A stretch of 64,000 bases of DNA from Colletotrichum lupini (Eukaryota > Ascomycota > Sordariomycetes > Glomerellales > Glomerellaceae). Under the pieces are notes generated by a model. It was not told the DNA's origin, ran no database searches, and was given only the letters and a program-made list of their open reading frames with translations. The DNA lies in NCBI RefSeq assembly GCF_023278565.1, contig NC_064673.1, forward strand, positions 1,054,001-1,118,000, given 5' to 3'. Position 1 is the stretch's first letter. Every line of letters starts with the position of its first letter. This document shows, piece after piece, positions 23,665 through 37,200 of this stretch. Made by a program: the position numbers and the translations under genes.

Positions 23665-23869
23665 TGTCGGATTAGAAGTCCAATTCGACCGCGGCATACA
23701 GCCGACTGCGCAGGGGCCAATTAGGGGCCCTATTTACGATTATCATAGCCAGCCTAACCTATAGTTAGAACCTCCTTTTTATACCTACTACGTAGATATT
23801 TATATAGTTTAATTAATTTCTTTATTAATTACGGTTCGAATTAATTACTTTATAATAAGGATACTAATA
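23665..23869 (+). repeat. 5' LTR (205 bp)
   Basis: It starts with TGTCGGATTAG and aligns without gaps to 31073-31277. Every difference I checked is a C/T or G/A transition, as RIP predicts. Shared unmutated blocks include AATTAGGGGCCCTATTTA and TAGAACCTCCTTTTTATACC. The 3' boundary is set by the end of similarity and may be off by a few bases. Confidence 0.9.
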
Positions 23870-26800
23870 CTAATTAATAATTAAATTTTATTATCGTAAA
23901 TCGGTAAGGTATCTTATTATATAAAAAAGACGACTTTTTAATACTATACGGGATAAGAGATTTATATTAATTAACCTTACGGAAGTAAACGAAAAAGGGG
24001 GCGATTTTTAAATACCGCATAGAATTAAGTAATTATAGCCCTTTATTATTTATAAAAAGTTAACGTTTATTATATTAAACTATATTAATTAATAAAACCG
24101 CTTAAGTAACTAGCCTTTTACCGTTACCCTAAGTAGCTTTTTTATTAAACGACTTTTCTACGGCCGGCCCGTAATTAAAAATTAACTAGTTAAATTAATA
24201 AAAAGAAATACTTACGTAATAACTACTTATTTAATTAATTAGCGTAACGAATAAGCTTAATAATATAATATAAAAGAGTACTATGTAATTAAAAAAAGGG
24301 ATTTTTAAACGTAAATATTCTTACTTAGTAATAAAAGTAACTTTATAGGAGTTATTAAGCTAAGAGATCTATAGTATATAAAAAAGTCTATTATTACGAG
24401 GATTTTATAAGTACGATTTTAAGCCTATAATTTAAATAACCTCTTTATAGTTCTTTTAACTACCCCCTAAGTATTATTTAAAAATATAATATAGGGGACG
24501 GTTTAATAAGAGAAAAGGGGATTTAGAGGTCCTAATAATATCGAGTTAAGAATATTACGAATTTTAGAGATTAACTTAAAAAAAAGGCGGCTACCCTAAA
24601 ATAGTCTTATAACCTCTCGTTAGAGTTATTATTAGTTTAAAAAAAAGCTAAAAAGACGAGGATCTAAGGGGAAAAGAAAAGAATCCTTTAGAGGGCCGCT
24701 AAAGGGCTTCTTTTTATACTAGCTCCCGGTACAAAATTATTAATTTTAAAAAATTAACTAAGTAATAAAAAGGATCGTTAATAAGTAATAATTACCTAAC
24801 CGTAATTAAGCTACGAAAAAGACTACCTAAAAAATATAAAATAGGGTACTAAGAGGCTATAAAAAATAAAATCTCTAAGTATTTAACCTTATTACGTACG
24901 AGTAATAAGTAGGTATTTTTTAATAAGTCTTTAAAATCTACGATTTTATAAAAAGAAGGGCTTAACTTTATTAACTATATTTAACGGCCTATACGGTTCT
25001 TAATAACTTATATAGCTCTTTTACGAGCTATTTAGCGTTTATTTTTAACTATTTTTATAAAATACTACCCTAAAAGAAGTAAGTTAAAAAAAGAAGCTAT
25101 TTAAAAATTATAAAAAGTACGAGGCTTAAGAAGCTAGAAATATACAAAATAGCGGAAATTAGTAACTAATAAAGATCCTAAGACTAATTATTATATCTTT
25201 TTATAGTAATATAAACGTTTACTATTATTATTATAAAAAAGAACTACTAAAACCTACCCTTTTATACTAAATAAAAAGGAGGATCTTAGTAAGTATAATA
25301 ACTAGCGATTTAAAAGGGTAGTAATAATTACTAAAAATAGTAAAAACGAGAGTAGTAGCGAGACGGCGAGAGGAAGCGAGAATCTCTTAAACTTTAATAA
25401 ATTCGTTAGGTAGTAAAAGTATAAATTTATTATAACTAGCGCGCGGATTAAATATATTCTTATTAAGATTAAATACGCTAATAATTGCTAATATAAGTAT
25501 AAACTAAAGTACGACCCTTAGTAAGTTAAGGTAAAAAAGAAGAGGATAAAACCCGATCTTAAATAGAATCCTAATCCCTTATAAGTAAGTAAATATTAAC
25601 CCGGACTATTAAGGGACGTAAGTATACTAAATCGTAGATTAGCTTAATAATAAGTAAATTAACGTAATATTAATCTATTTAACTAAGGTTTATAAGAAAA
25701 AGGGGCTATAGGGGTAACCCCTATTTTATAAAATTATAAACGACCTTAGCTACTAGCTAAACGAATAGTTCGTAAGTATAAGCCTAAGAATTATAAAAAT
25801 AATTAATAGATTCCTCTACGGGTAAGGGGTATTACTAACGTAATTATAATCGCGAGAGCTATATAAAATATTAATAGTAATAATTATAAAAGAGGAATTC
25901 GTATTATAGAACTAAGTATAAGTTAATAGAGCATATAATTACTTTAATAAATTTAAAAAAAGGGTAAACGACTTAGATTTCCTCCCTATAATTACTAATA
26001 GAAATCTATTATTATAAAAGGATATACCGGGGTAAAATATAGTACTAGAAGTATAATAATCGATAATTCTACTTATTTTAATTTATAACTCGTTACCGCT
26101 ATTAATATAAAATTCGGCGCCGATTAGTTAATAAAAAAAGAAATAAACGACCTAAAGTTATTAATAATACGTAGCGACATAGGGATCGTATATAAATACC
26201 GAAAATCTAGCGGTAAATACGAAGTAATTTATAAACTTTAAAAAGATATTTTTAAAAGAGAAATTATACTCTAAGGGGAAGTATAAGGTTTTATAAAAAC
26301 CCCTAATAATATTTTATAATTATTACGAAAAAGTCGGAATTAGGGAATACTAATACTATTTAGTAATTAATATTATATTTATAAGTAAAGCCTTTAATTA
26401 TTATTACGAAGTAATATATAATCTCGATCGAAATAACTTTTTTAGTATAATTAACGCAATCCGAAGCCGCTTCGAGACTTGTAATAAGAACCTAGAGCTC
26501 CTATCTAAGCTATAAGCGATTTTTTTTATATTTATAACTAGGATAATAGAGGGTAAATTGCGAGTAGAGATCCTTAAAGAGCTTATTAATCGAATCGATA
26601 AGCTAGTAAAAACCTAGTTAAATAAGGGGATAAACGAGCGGAAAGTCGGATATTTTTATACTATAATCTAGCGTATATTAGAAATAAAAATAACCCTATA
26701 CTAAGTACCTAAAAATTACAAAACGCTCTATTTAAAGCTAAGATCTAGCTTTAATATTAAAATAAAAATACTACGCTAAACCTATTTCTAAGTATACGAC

Positions 26801-29699
26801 AGCCCTTATTAATAATATTAGGTCGATTAAATATATAAAAAAAAAAAAAGAGGCTAAATACGGTAATCGCTAATAAGGAGGCCTAGATTTATTAAATAAA
26901 TAAAGATTTAACTTATAAATAGGGTAATAAAAAAAGTAATACTATATTTATAAAAAGGATAGATATTAATTAAGTAATTAGTCCGAAGAAGAGTATATTA
27001 AATTATATAAATAGTATAAAAAGTCGAGGGTAGTAAATAATAAAACTAACCCTCGTCGGTTTAATTAATTCTTTATTATATATAAGGGTAGATCTAGGGG
27101 TACGGAACTTAGTAATAATAACTAAAATAGCGGCCTAAAGTATATACTCCCTATAAGAGATTTAAAAAATAAGGAAGATTTTACCCCCTATATTAACGAA
27201 TTAGATTATAATAAAATCGATAATATTAACTACTCTTTTTTCGCCCCGTTAGCTTTTAGAAAATATACGAGGCTAAATAAATAAAGGGTAATAAAAGCTC
27301 TTAATAAATAGGCTTTTATTTATAAATAATAAGAAAAGGTCCTTTAGATAACGAATATAGAGGCGGCTAAAAGGGCGAATTTAATAGGGCTAAAGCCTAT
27401 TTTCTTAATAATTAAAAAGAAGACGCTATCTCTTTTAATATTTAAAAAAAAAGAATATAATACTAAGCAAATCTAGGGGTAACTAGAGGGGTCCTTTTTA
27501 TACTACTTAGATCCCTTAAATACTAAGCTCGTATAAGTATTCTATATAAATAAAAAGTATAGCTTAGATAATTTCTATAGGATTATTCTAAATACTAAGG
27601 TATCGTAATAGTTAACTAAAGGAAAAGGGTAATTTTAAGTACTATAAAAGATTATATTAGTAATACTTAATATGTTAACGGTAGGTATTATAAAAATTAG
27701 TTTCGGCCTAAGTAAGGAAATTATTACCCTAGGTATAGTAAAAATAGAGATATATTTCGGAACGATAACTTTTTATATTTTACTTATTAATACCCTATTT
27801 CTCTTATATTTAAAAAATATAGATTAACTAAGTATTATATTTAATAATACGAGGAATAGAATCTCTAGCGGCAAGTATTTTAAGATAATTAAATAATAAT
27901 AGGGGTATGCGTTTATAAAGTTTATTAATAATACGAAGTTAATTAATTACTTAACGGAAAGTAAGCTTAGAAAACTATATTAAAGATTCGGGTACCCGTC
28001 GGTTACGAGGCTATATAACTTCTTAAAGTAATTAAATAATAATAATATCAAAATAGGGGCGCTAGAGTAGTTAACGAAAGTATGTTATTAATACTAAATA
28101 AATATATAGAGCCTACGCAGATTTAAGTTTAAATTACGTAATAAACTTAACTTTAACTAGGAAATCGTTATTAATATTTTATATTTAAATAGTTAGTTAG
28201 TATTATATATAATCGATATAGCTATATCCTTTTAAATAAGGTAATTCCTTTAGGATTTATAAGTAAAAATAGTATAAGTAGCCCTACGAAAAAGCTAGAT
28301 CGATATATATTAAGGACTGCTAGATAGTATTAGAACCGACGCTAGTACTAGCTTTAAGTTAATAGAATTTAGGGATAATATAACGGCCTATAGTATATAA
28401 CTAAAAGTCGTACCCGTTAAAGCGTATTATAATATTAAAAAGGTAAAAAGGGTATATTAGTAGTTAAAAAGGGCGTTTAGAATTATTAAAAAGGAAAATC
28501 CGGATTCTATTAATAACGAATACCTCTAAATAGTACTTAAATACTATAACGATATTATAGGGCCTAACGGACTTATATTAACGCTATTAATATTTAGAGT
28601 ATATTTAAGAACGACCTTAGCCTTACTATCGTCGCTAAGTATAAGCTAACGAGCTTAAGTAATTAAAAAAGTAATACGGGTACTACGTAAAATAAGTATA
28701 AAAAGGTAAGTTAATAAGGTAATTATTATGCGCAATAGGCTTAATATAGGGGGTAATCTAAATATATTACTAAATTCGGATATATAAGTATAGCGCGAAA
28801 TTACTTAATAATAAGCTAGGTTATATAAGTTAATTTTTATTAACGAGCGCTCTTATATAGTTATAAGAGATTGTAACTAGTTACTTAAAGTATTAATTAT
28901 AATAGTTAAACCGTACTATATAGATCTTAACGAGGTAATTTCTAACTTATAAAAAAAAGAAGAGCTAGGGGAAACTATATAACCTATAAAAAAGGTATAG
29001 GAAATTATTTTTAACGAAATCGTTATAATAGTATGAATAAACGACGAGGAAAAGGAAATTACTAAAAGGGTACTAATACTATTAATAAGACGTTACGGAA
29101 GACTACGATAGTAAGCCTTAATACGGTAATTTATTATTAGTAACGAGGTAATTAATACCTTTTATATAATAAAAAAGAAAGCTAATTTTAAGCTAGTAGT
29201 TAAATTACGTAAAGAAGGTATAATTATAACTATTAAAAAGCCGTATAAGGGATTAGATCTTATTAAAATAAATACTCTTTGCGATCGAGGGGTCTATTAA
29301 TTTATCCTATATAACTTAGAAAAATATATAAACCTCCGCATATTTAAATTATAAATAGTTCGTAAAATTAAAAAGAAAGGAATACCCTAGCCGTATAAGA
29401 AGTCTAAATATATAATTTAAGAGTACGGCGACGTTAAAAAGGCGACGCTACTTATATAATTGCCCACTATATAGCGCTATAGCTAACGATTAATAATAGT
29501 ACTAATAGTATTACTATAGAAAAAGGGATATAAAATTTAGAGCCGTAATATTACCTAGGCCTATACCTAATTAGCCATAGGGCTTATAAGGAAAATCTTA
29601 GCCTATTTACCGAAGGAAATAGTTAGTAAGTACTTAGAAAGTACGATTATTAAAGTACTTAAGCTACTATATAGGCTTATAGAATTAGGTACTTATGAG

Positions 29700-30965
29700 T
29701 AGGCTATTTATTACGATTTTTATATTAATTAACTATTAATAGTTATTTCTATATACGACCCGTGCTTACTAATTACGAAATACGAAGGCGACTAATTTAG
29801 GATTATCGGAATATAAACTAACGATATATTAAGCTTATCTAATATTAACTTTATAAAAAAAGAGGATAAGGAGCTCTAAAAAGCGGGCTTTATAGCGAAG
29901 CTAAAAGAGGTCCTTATAATAAATATACCCCTAGTATTTAATAGCGGGATTTTTATAATTAAAAGGGAAACCGTTGTTTTTTAATAAAAGGGGCAGGGCG
30001 AGAAGATTAACCTCGTTAATTTAAATATAATTAACGTTAAAAAGTAGTATAAAGCTAAGCTCGCGCGAGGGGTATATATTATAAATATTTATTAGCCTAA
30101 GGCGACTTTTAACTATACTAGGGTAGTATAAACTATAGATCTAACTAAATAAAACGTCGAAGTACTTAATAAGCGGCTTAAGTAATAAAAAACGAATCTC
30201 GATCGAGGTCTCGTTTACTATCTAATTAACCTTATAATTAGTAAGCTCTACGTCTTCGTTAATAAGTTATTTATAAATAATAACGACTTTATTTCGTAAT
30301 TAGGGTATATTATTATCCTAATTAATAAGAGTATAGGTAAGAGTAAATTTACTATATATAGTAATATAATCTATTACTCGTTAACTAAAAGTAAGTAAGT
30401 AACGAAAAGTATATTAGTATTAAAAGTTTATAGTATAGTTAACGGCGTTAACCTCTCTTATATAATTTTAATAACGCTAAAGAAGATTATTAATCGAATT
30501 AGCTATAAGAGATTAGGCTATGAGCACTTAACCAGCGAGGCTACAATGTAGGTATGGGTGTATTATAAGACTAAAGCTTGCAGAGTCCTTCGTAAGGGCT
30601 CTGCTTCCTAGAAAGTTCTTTCGTAATAAGATCCGTGCACCGGTCGCTGAGTCATCGGCGTCCTGTCGCCGGCCGCATCCCGAATCCATTACATTAGCCT
30701 TCTACCTATTTTAATAGTTATTTATATTAATTTTTATTTACTATATAAATACCTCGTTAAATTAAGAACGACGAAGGAAAAGAGGCTTATAATTAATATT
30801 ATAGCCCTTAAGTAATCGTACGAAAGGCGCAAGATACTCGAGATTTATTAAATTAATAATAAAAATAACCTTGTAGATACTTTTATAAAAGTAGTACTAA
30901 ATAAGGGATTAGAGTAATTTATAAGTAGTAGAAAAGTTATTATATAAATAAAAAGATAGATTATA
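29700..30965 (+). pseudogene. Copia pol remnant (reverse transcriptase - RNase H)
   Basis: Conceptual translation of the plus strand, ignoring stops, gives a recognisable copia-type polymerase C-terminus. RT-like sequence lies at about 29.7-30.1 kb, including DPCLLITKYEGD and TNDIL. From 30246 the RNase H domain begins LYVFVNKLFINN and continues through LGYIIILI, and resumes after the inserted segment with LVKLRTTKEKRL near 30755. Stops replace Trp, Gln and Arg codons, and an Asp of the RT active site reads Asn; these changes fit C-to-T and G-to-A mutation. The domain is split by the 30504-30692 insertion. Confidence 0.8.
30504..30692. mobile_element. 189-bp GC-richer insertion nested in the copia element
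   Basis: This segment is of near-normal base composition, contains CA and TG dinucleotides freely, and interrupts the RNase H reading frame. It is flanked by ATTAGC at 30498-30503 and 30693-30698. Taking the repeat as a target duplication, the host frame continues directly from one side to the other. Internal features are a hairpin at about 30576-30600 (GCAGAG...CTCTGC) and a GC-rich stem (CGGCG...CGCCG) near 30657-30672. There is no ORF and there are no terminal inverted repeats. It is probably a SINE- or MITE-like element; I do not recognise the family. Confidence 0.6.
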
Positions 30966-31072
30966 TAAAAAAGATAAAAAAAAGGAGGAAAAGGAGACGA
31001 CTTAGTAAACGGGCCTAAGGTCGAATTATACCTCTAACCGTAGTAGTTAAATCGATAAAAAAAAAAAGTTAG

Positions 31073-31277
31073 TATTAAATTAGAAATCTAATTCGACTGC
31101 GGTATATAGCTAACTATATAGGGGCTAATTAGGGGCCCTATTTATAATTATTATAACTAGCCTAACTTACGGTTAGAACCTCCTTTTTATACCTATTACG
31201 CAGATATTTATATAGTTCAATTAATCTCTTCGTTAACTACGGTTCGAACTAACTACCCTGTAATAGGGATACCAATA
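31073..31277 (+). repeat. 3' LTR (205 bp)
   Basis: It is the same length as the left LTR and aligns without gaps. The expected TG at its start reads TA, which fits a G-to-A change. Its last 80 bases keep more C and G than the left copy, so the two copies were mutated unevenly. It is followed by CCTAT. Confidence 0.9.
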
Positions 31278-34200
31278 CCTATACCAATTCTCGTGTTATC
31301 GGTTGCAAGATGTCTTTGAATACCTCGTTCAGGATTGCGTTATGAGAAGTGCAGGCGTATAGAATCTTTAGATCATTGAATTAGAAACATTGCCATGATC
31401 GTGTACGAATCTCAAGATGTGTCTGTTAGCTCTTTCGTCAATCATTCTTGGATGACTTTCGTGGATACTTTCCTCAGAGTCTGTAGGACTACTTCTAGCC
31501 CTAGTTATCATTACGAGTTGACTGAGTGACATTTTGATGCCATATTGTGAGCTTTTATGGCCAGGAGTTGATTAAGTTGTCTACTCGCTCTCTTGCTCCG
31601 CCGTTCACTCTCATCTAACGGTGAAGTTAAGTGCTGTCCGGATAACCTCCAAAAACAAAAGTCCACCTCAGTGAAACCAGAAGAGTCCTTGGTCTTATTT
31701 TTGCTGTGATAAACTTTGTTTGTTTTCACTTCTACTCGGCCATACTTTACTTCCCAACCGCATTTCAGACACGACCAGGAACGAGATCATCAGAGAGCTT
31801 TTATCCGGCCTAGGTAGTACTGCCCTTGCAGCTACTCCATGCCTCATAGTTGGAGGCAGATAAGGATCATGTGCGCGAGAGCATCAAACTTCCAAGGAGA
31901 ACACGCCACAAGTATAATCTCTGACGAGGGGCGGACCAGAGTTTCATAGGCAAAGCAAATTACCTGGAGCGAGAGCATGTCTAGAGCAACTGAATCCGGA
32001 AAACATACGGGGCGGAAAGGCACCGGCAGACGATCGTCATGGACATTTCAAAGACGTATTAATGGTTCATACAGTGTCGTTGCTAGTCTGTAGTTGAGTG
32101 CGTCGAGGACCATTCCCCAGCTTTCGGCTGGGCCTTCAGGGCCATGTGTGATGAGCATAAAGTGGTCTTTGATAGCTGCCAGTATTGGGAGGGCAAATGC
32201 GTATGTGCTTCTCCATGACCGTGGTAGCAGTCGATTGAAAATGCATGTGGGATAGCTGGTCATGCATGACCCGAACAATGAGTGAACGGGATGTAGATTC
32301 AAGGCATAAAATGTCTAGACATATCTGCATCTTCAGATATCGAGCCTTATCCCTTACTTTCTTACACTACTCCTTGAGGCCTCAATCGCCAATCAGTCAA
32401 ATCTCCACGCCACCACACTATTTACTGAGCAAGGCAAATCGGCAACCGTTCTTGAGAGTGTGTTCTGCATGGTTACATGGTCGGTCCCGCCCCAAGCCAC
32501 CGATTAGCCGGTTATATCGAAGACTTATGTTTCGGTGACGAGGTTTCCTCACACTCGGTGAAGCCAAACACATCCCCCGACGGGCTTCTTAGCCGGTATC
32601 AAGACCAACGCTTTCCTCGGGCCGTAATTCCATGCAAATCATGTACCTGCACGACATGATATTGGGGAAAAGAGGCGCAGACTAGCCCCCCGCACGAAAG
32701 AGTAGCCGGATTCCGGACCGGCATCCGGAGAAGACAGATCCCAAGATCGTGGAGAAGACCGATGATACCCAACGTACAGCGGCGGATGAGGCTCCTTTGG
32801 CCGGACTTGTAGTTGGCTAGTTTGAAGATTGCTCGGGGTGGAGGGGTCGGTGAGAGAATATGGGAACCGGCGGGCAAATCTGGATGAACTATATGAAGGA
32901 TATACTTTTGTTGTATAATACTATCGGCTCAAATGTAGCGAGAGATGCTTGGCTTGCGGGGAAGATCACGACGGCAATGCAGGCGATCGATGGTAGGAAG
33001 CTGGATCTTGCCGTGCATTGTGACTACACGACACTGTAAGCATAGCATCACCATGGTATCTATCAAACTATACCCGGCAGACATTGTTCGCTGATACAGA
33101 CGGGCCGCATTGCCAAGCTGATGTCTCCAGAGAGCGGTGCGTACACACGCAAGGCACCACCATTGTATGGCCTGGACAGTTTGTCAAGCGCATCAACGCA
33201 TGTCGGGAACCCCGTGTGAATCTCTATGAGGATATCAAAGCCCTGAGAGCGAGCAAACGAACTTCTACGGCGCGAGATGCGAACCAAATTGGGCAGGGTG
33301 ACATGCCATGCACTCTGGATTGGCCCTCGCATCGAGGGCATGGTACCCACGCATCTCGGCTCGTATCGACGCAGGTCAGGGACCGGATGGGACGGTGAGT
33401 AGTAGCGGCTGAAGGCACACCGAGGCGCCGGTGGGGGGCACAAGTTCTGATTGAGGCGGCAAAAGTGTCCATGGAGGAAGGCATTAAAGGCCAGGGGAGG
33501 GAGTTTCAGCCGCCATCCAGGGCCCAGGCACTTGAAAGCTGTTTTGCACTGATAAGCACAGGTGCTGCTGTTCCATTGGCGCGCTCTCCATCTGGGCAAT
33601 GGGAGGCCCTTTTTTCGGCTGAATTCATTCGAGTCTTGATGTGCGAATGCAAATCCAGAGTAGTCTACTCCATAGACTGCATTTGCGATAGCCAAGCCAT
33701 TCGGCGATGGCGACAGCGTTTGCAGGGTCTTTTCTAGCGGTAGTGCGGGCTTTCTGTAGTGCTACGGGGCTCTTGGAACGAATGTACTGTGTAATGTCAA
33801 GTAAGGCCGAGAAGAGTGAGAGAATCTAAGTCGGATTAGGCAAGAGGAAGCACCGAGAGGAAGAAGAGGAAGTGGAGTGAATCGGCGGGTATTCCCATCA
33901 AGAGTCCCCTACCAGTTTCGCCATCTTGGATACCCATGCCGCAAGCCGAAAATCATTGACAGAAAGCTGGGGCGCGGGAGATAGGCCTGAAGGGGTTTGG
34001 CGATTGCTCGGAAGGGGATCGAGGGGTGTGAATCGTGGTACCAGGAATGAAGAGAGAAGCTTGGAAGTCGAGGTGACAATCCGGAGGTCAATGGGACCGG
34101 GAGCCGGGATTCGGCCCACAGATGCAAACCGGGCAGGAATGGGAAAATGGAAGGAAAGAAGCCATTGCCTCCCTCTGGGCGCATCAATGATCGGGGCAGT

Positions 34201-37200
34201 CACCACCTCACCGGCTCACCCTCAGGCCAGGACCCGCCCTGGCCCGCTTGGGGAGCATCTTTCGATGTTTCCCCACAGATAAGGTCAGACCCGTCCGGCG
34301 TCAGAGGAGGCTCCCAGATCCTGCCGCGCCTGCTACCTCTTCCAACAGCTGCACCTTCCCCCCATCCTCCACACGCCCCTCCCCTTGTCAATCCCGTCGT
34401 GCCTTCCTCCCCCCTCCAGGTCCCCCCCTCTGCTCCCTGCTTTCCCCAGCCCATTCCCCCAGAACGGACCGGGGCTGCCGTAAAAAGACGGTACCACAGG
34501 CCTGGCGCCTTTCGCCGTTGCTGATTGACGGAAATTACCCTCCGTTTCTCCTGATTCGGCTTCCACCGAACCACCGCGGTATCGCCAGTCTCCAGACCGA
34601 GGAGATATTCGGGAGCTCCTTGCCTATCTCTGCTCATTCATCAAGGGCCCATAGCCTCATGGAAGGCTCTCCCCCACCTGATTCGGATTGCCCAAAGCGG
34701 AAACACAGTCCAGCCATGGTGTTTCTCTGGGGTCCGGGCCTCGACGTTGCATCGTCTTCTTCTCGACTCCATTCAGGGTCTCAACACTCTCGCCCGCAAT
34801 CCCTACTGTGTAGATATCCGGCGACGGAATCATGCACGCACGGGAAGCAAGCAAACCGCCCCTGAGCACAATGAAACACAAACTGCTTGTGCATCTCGCC
34901 AGCCTTGACGGCCTGCAAGGGGTTGAATCTGAGAATGCCAGAAATCGACTATTCGGATACCGTTCCGCTTCTCCCCCCGTGTCTCGCCATTTCATCTATT
35001 CCTGGCCTCTCGTCTGTCACGGTCTGTGTCCCTTCTAACTTTGTTCTCGATCAAGAATCAGTCCCCATCTCCCTACAGGCTACGTACACCAAAGCACACT
35101 GTTCTCAATCCTTCTCAGCCGGCATCGAACCAACTCTTCGTCCCGCTTCTCCGCTCGCTGCACATTTACCCGCCTACCACGCTTGGTTGAGAGAACTAGC
35201 ACCCAATTGTTCGTACACTACCGAGTACCAGCACCTCGTCGCATGAGGCTTGTCAATGGTATCGCCGGGGTAATTAGAACCTGGCTCGCGCGACTGAGCA
35301 GGATGCGGGGGGTTTCCTTGGCCTGGAACGGCCGATTTGCCCTTTGCTTTGCCAAAGTTTAGATACAGCGGCCGCCAATCCGAGGACCAAACCACCTCAA
35401 CGCGCCGCCTGTCACTACCCGTTGCCAAACTGGCGCTCCAATCACAGCGCCTCCTGCTGGCTCTCCATATCTACAGATTGAGCTGCCTAGTGTCTGATGT
35501 CAGCAACTCTTCGAGACATGGCCGATTGATGTGTCGCAACAACCAACTCCTTGTTGCATAGCTCTTATCTGGGGGGTTCTGAATGACTGATGACGATAGA
35601 CAGGAGACCTCTGGCGTCAACTCCCCATGGCGGAGGATTACGTCCCTTGGCCCAACGACGCCTGGACAGCTGATATGCGCAGACCTCACATCCTCCAAGG
35701 TGCCTCAATGGGTGTCTTGAGTCTTCGGACCCGTGGTCCGCCTCGGAGGATCGACCCTCCGCTACGTTCTCGTTGGAGAGACCATTCCGCGACCTTCAAC
35801 GCCTGCTTTACACTATGGTAGCGCTTGGCTGTCGCTGGCTGTCGTTATCTGCAACCGCCTTGGCCAACGGTGAAATATTCGCCAGAGTCCTAGTCGCTAA
35901 TTAGGCGTCAAACCTAGAATCGTCAAAAGACTATGCGTTGCGCCAAATTGGCGTCATTAGGGACTTCAGAAGGTTGTCAAATCCCCGATTCCCCAGACGT
36001 TTCTTAGGCAATCAATATCAAACATGCCATGACTCTTCCCCACACTCAACTAGGCAATTTGCACCTCGCCCGCAGGATTGAAGTTATTGAGCAGGTTGGA
36101 ATCCACGATGGGGTATGCTGATCTATCAATCTTGCAGCAGCAACACAACGCCAAAATAATAGGCAATGGGCTCTAGGGGCGTTGGATGATATTTAGACCG
36201 TGCGAGTGACAACTTGACATATCTACGGAAATCCGGTACACTTCAGAGCACAAAGTGTCAGTTCATCCTGCCGATCCGTCGCACCATAACTTCAGCCGGA
36301 GCGTGCGTCTACTTCGAGCTCCCGAAGCACAGCGGATGCATGGTGCCCGAGAGAGATGCCGAGATACAACCCGATTTTGCGTTGTCAATAGTCATGGCGT
36401 GCTGATAGACTCGTAGCTACGCCAACAGCGGGAAAAAGTCATCATACTAACCAGTCACGGCTGGTCGGACAGGGAAACAGGTCCGACAAATTACTAGATG
36501 AAGCGGGAGTTGCGGGCGAAACCTTCACCAAGGCACCGTGGCACCAAGCATCCCAAGTCCCAAAGACTATCCGTACGCTTGTTTGGTGCGAGGATATCAA
36601 CTATGTTGGTTTCCAATCCCGCGGATTGACGGCACGGATATTGATCGGATGGGACGGGACAGGCTTCAGCTTCGCCTCAATCCAGGGATGGTCCTGATTT
36701 TACTGTCAGCCTGTCATCGGCATACCGAAGCCCTGGCTCGCTGACACACAGCGGGAGAGTCTGATTGACACGGGGCATGCTGGCCTGTCAGCAAACAGGG
36801 CCGAGGCCACGGTACGAAACTACGGTTAAGCCTGTGGGAGAGGCCAAGAGGACAAGAGCTGGGCGTACGGATACATATGATATTCTTCAGAGAAATCTTG
36901 ACTCCGTGTTATCCTCTGGGATAGCTTGGATGGGGCGGCTGCGTCATTGAAGAGATCCATGGATGGATCTGGTTGCTTATCGCCCATTCTGGCGCAAGAT
37001 TCCGGCTGTCCCAACAAGGTTGCATGAGAGCACGCCTTTTCCCCCACAACTCCATAAAACGACGTCAAAACGCGCTTTAGATACCGGGGTAAATTTCGTG
37101 GGGCATCTCGTGGGGGGCTCACACAAACCCGACACACCAGCCTGCCCGCGCCGCTTGAAGAGGGTGTGGTGTGCCATACGATGATGGCTAATGCCGAAGA

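Larger units (their letters stand above)
23665..31277 (+). mobile_element. RIP-degraded Ty1/copia LTR retrotransposon
   Basis: This element of about 7.6 kb is bounded by two 205-bp LTRs and has no intact reading frame. Its body is extremely AT-rich and almost free of CpA and TpG dinucleotides, the expected result of RIP. Read on the plus strand, degenerate translations near 29.7-30.96 kb follow the order reverse transcriptase then RNase H expected of a copia-type pol. A TNDIL segment at 29818-29832 stands where the catalytic aspartates belong, and RNase H-like phrases such as LGYIIILI and EKRLIINIIALK follow. A purine-rich tract just before the right LTR (about 31055-31072) is a candidate polypurine tract. 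CCTAC (23660-23664) and CCTAT (31278-31282) are a candidate 5-bp target duplication differing by one C/T change. Gag, protease and integrase are not individually recognisable. The element is inactive. Confidence 0.92.

Noticed and set aside
33063..33695. 210-codon minus-strand frame in the gene-poor interval
   Set aside because: There is no motif, the composition looks random, and frames on the other strand compete with it. Not enough to call a gene.
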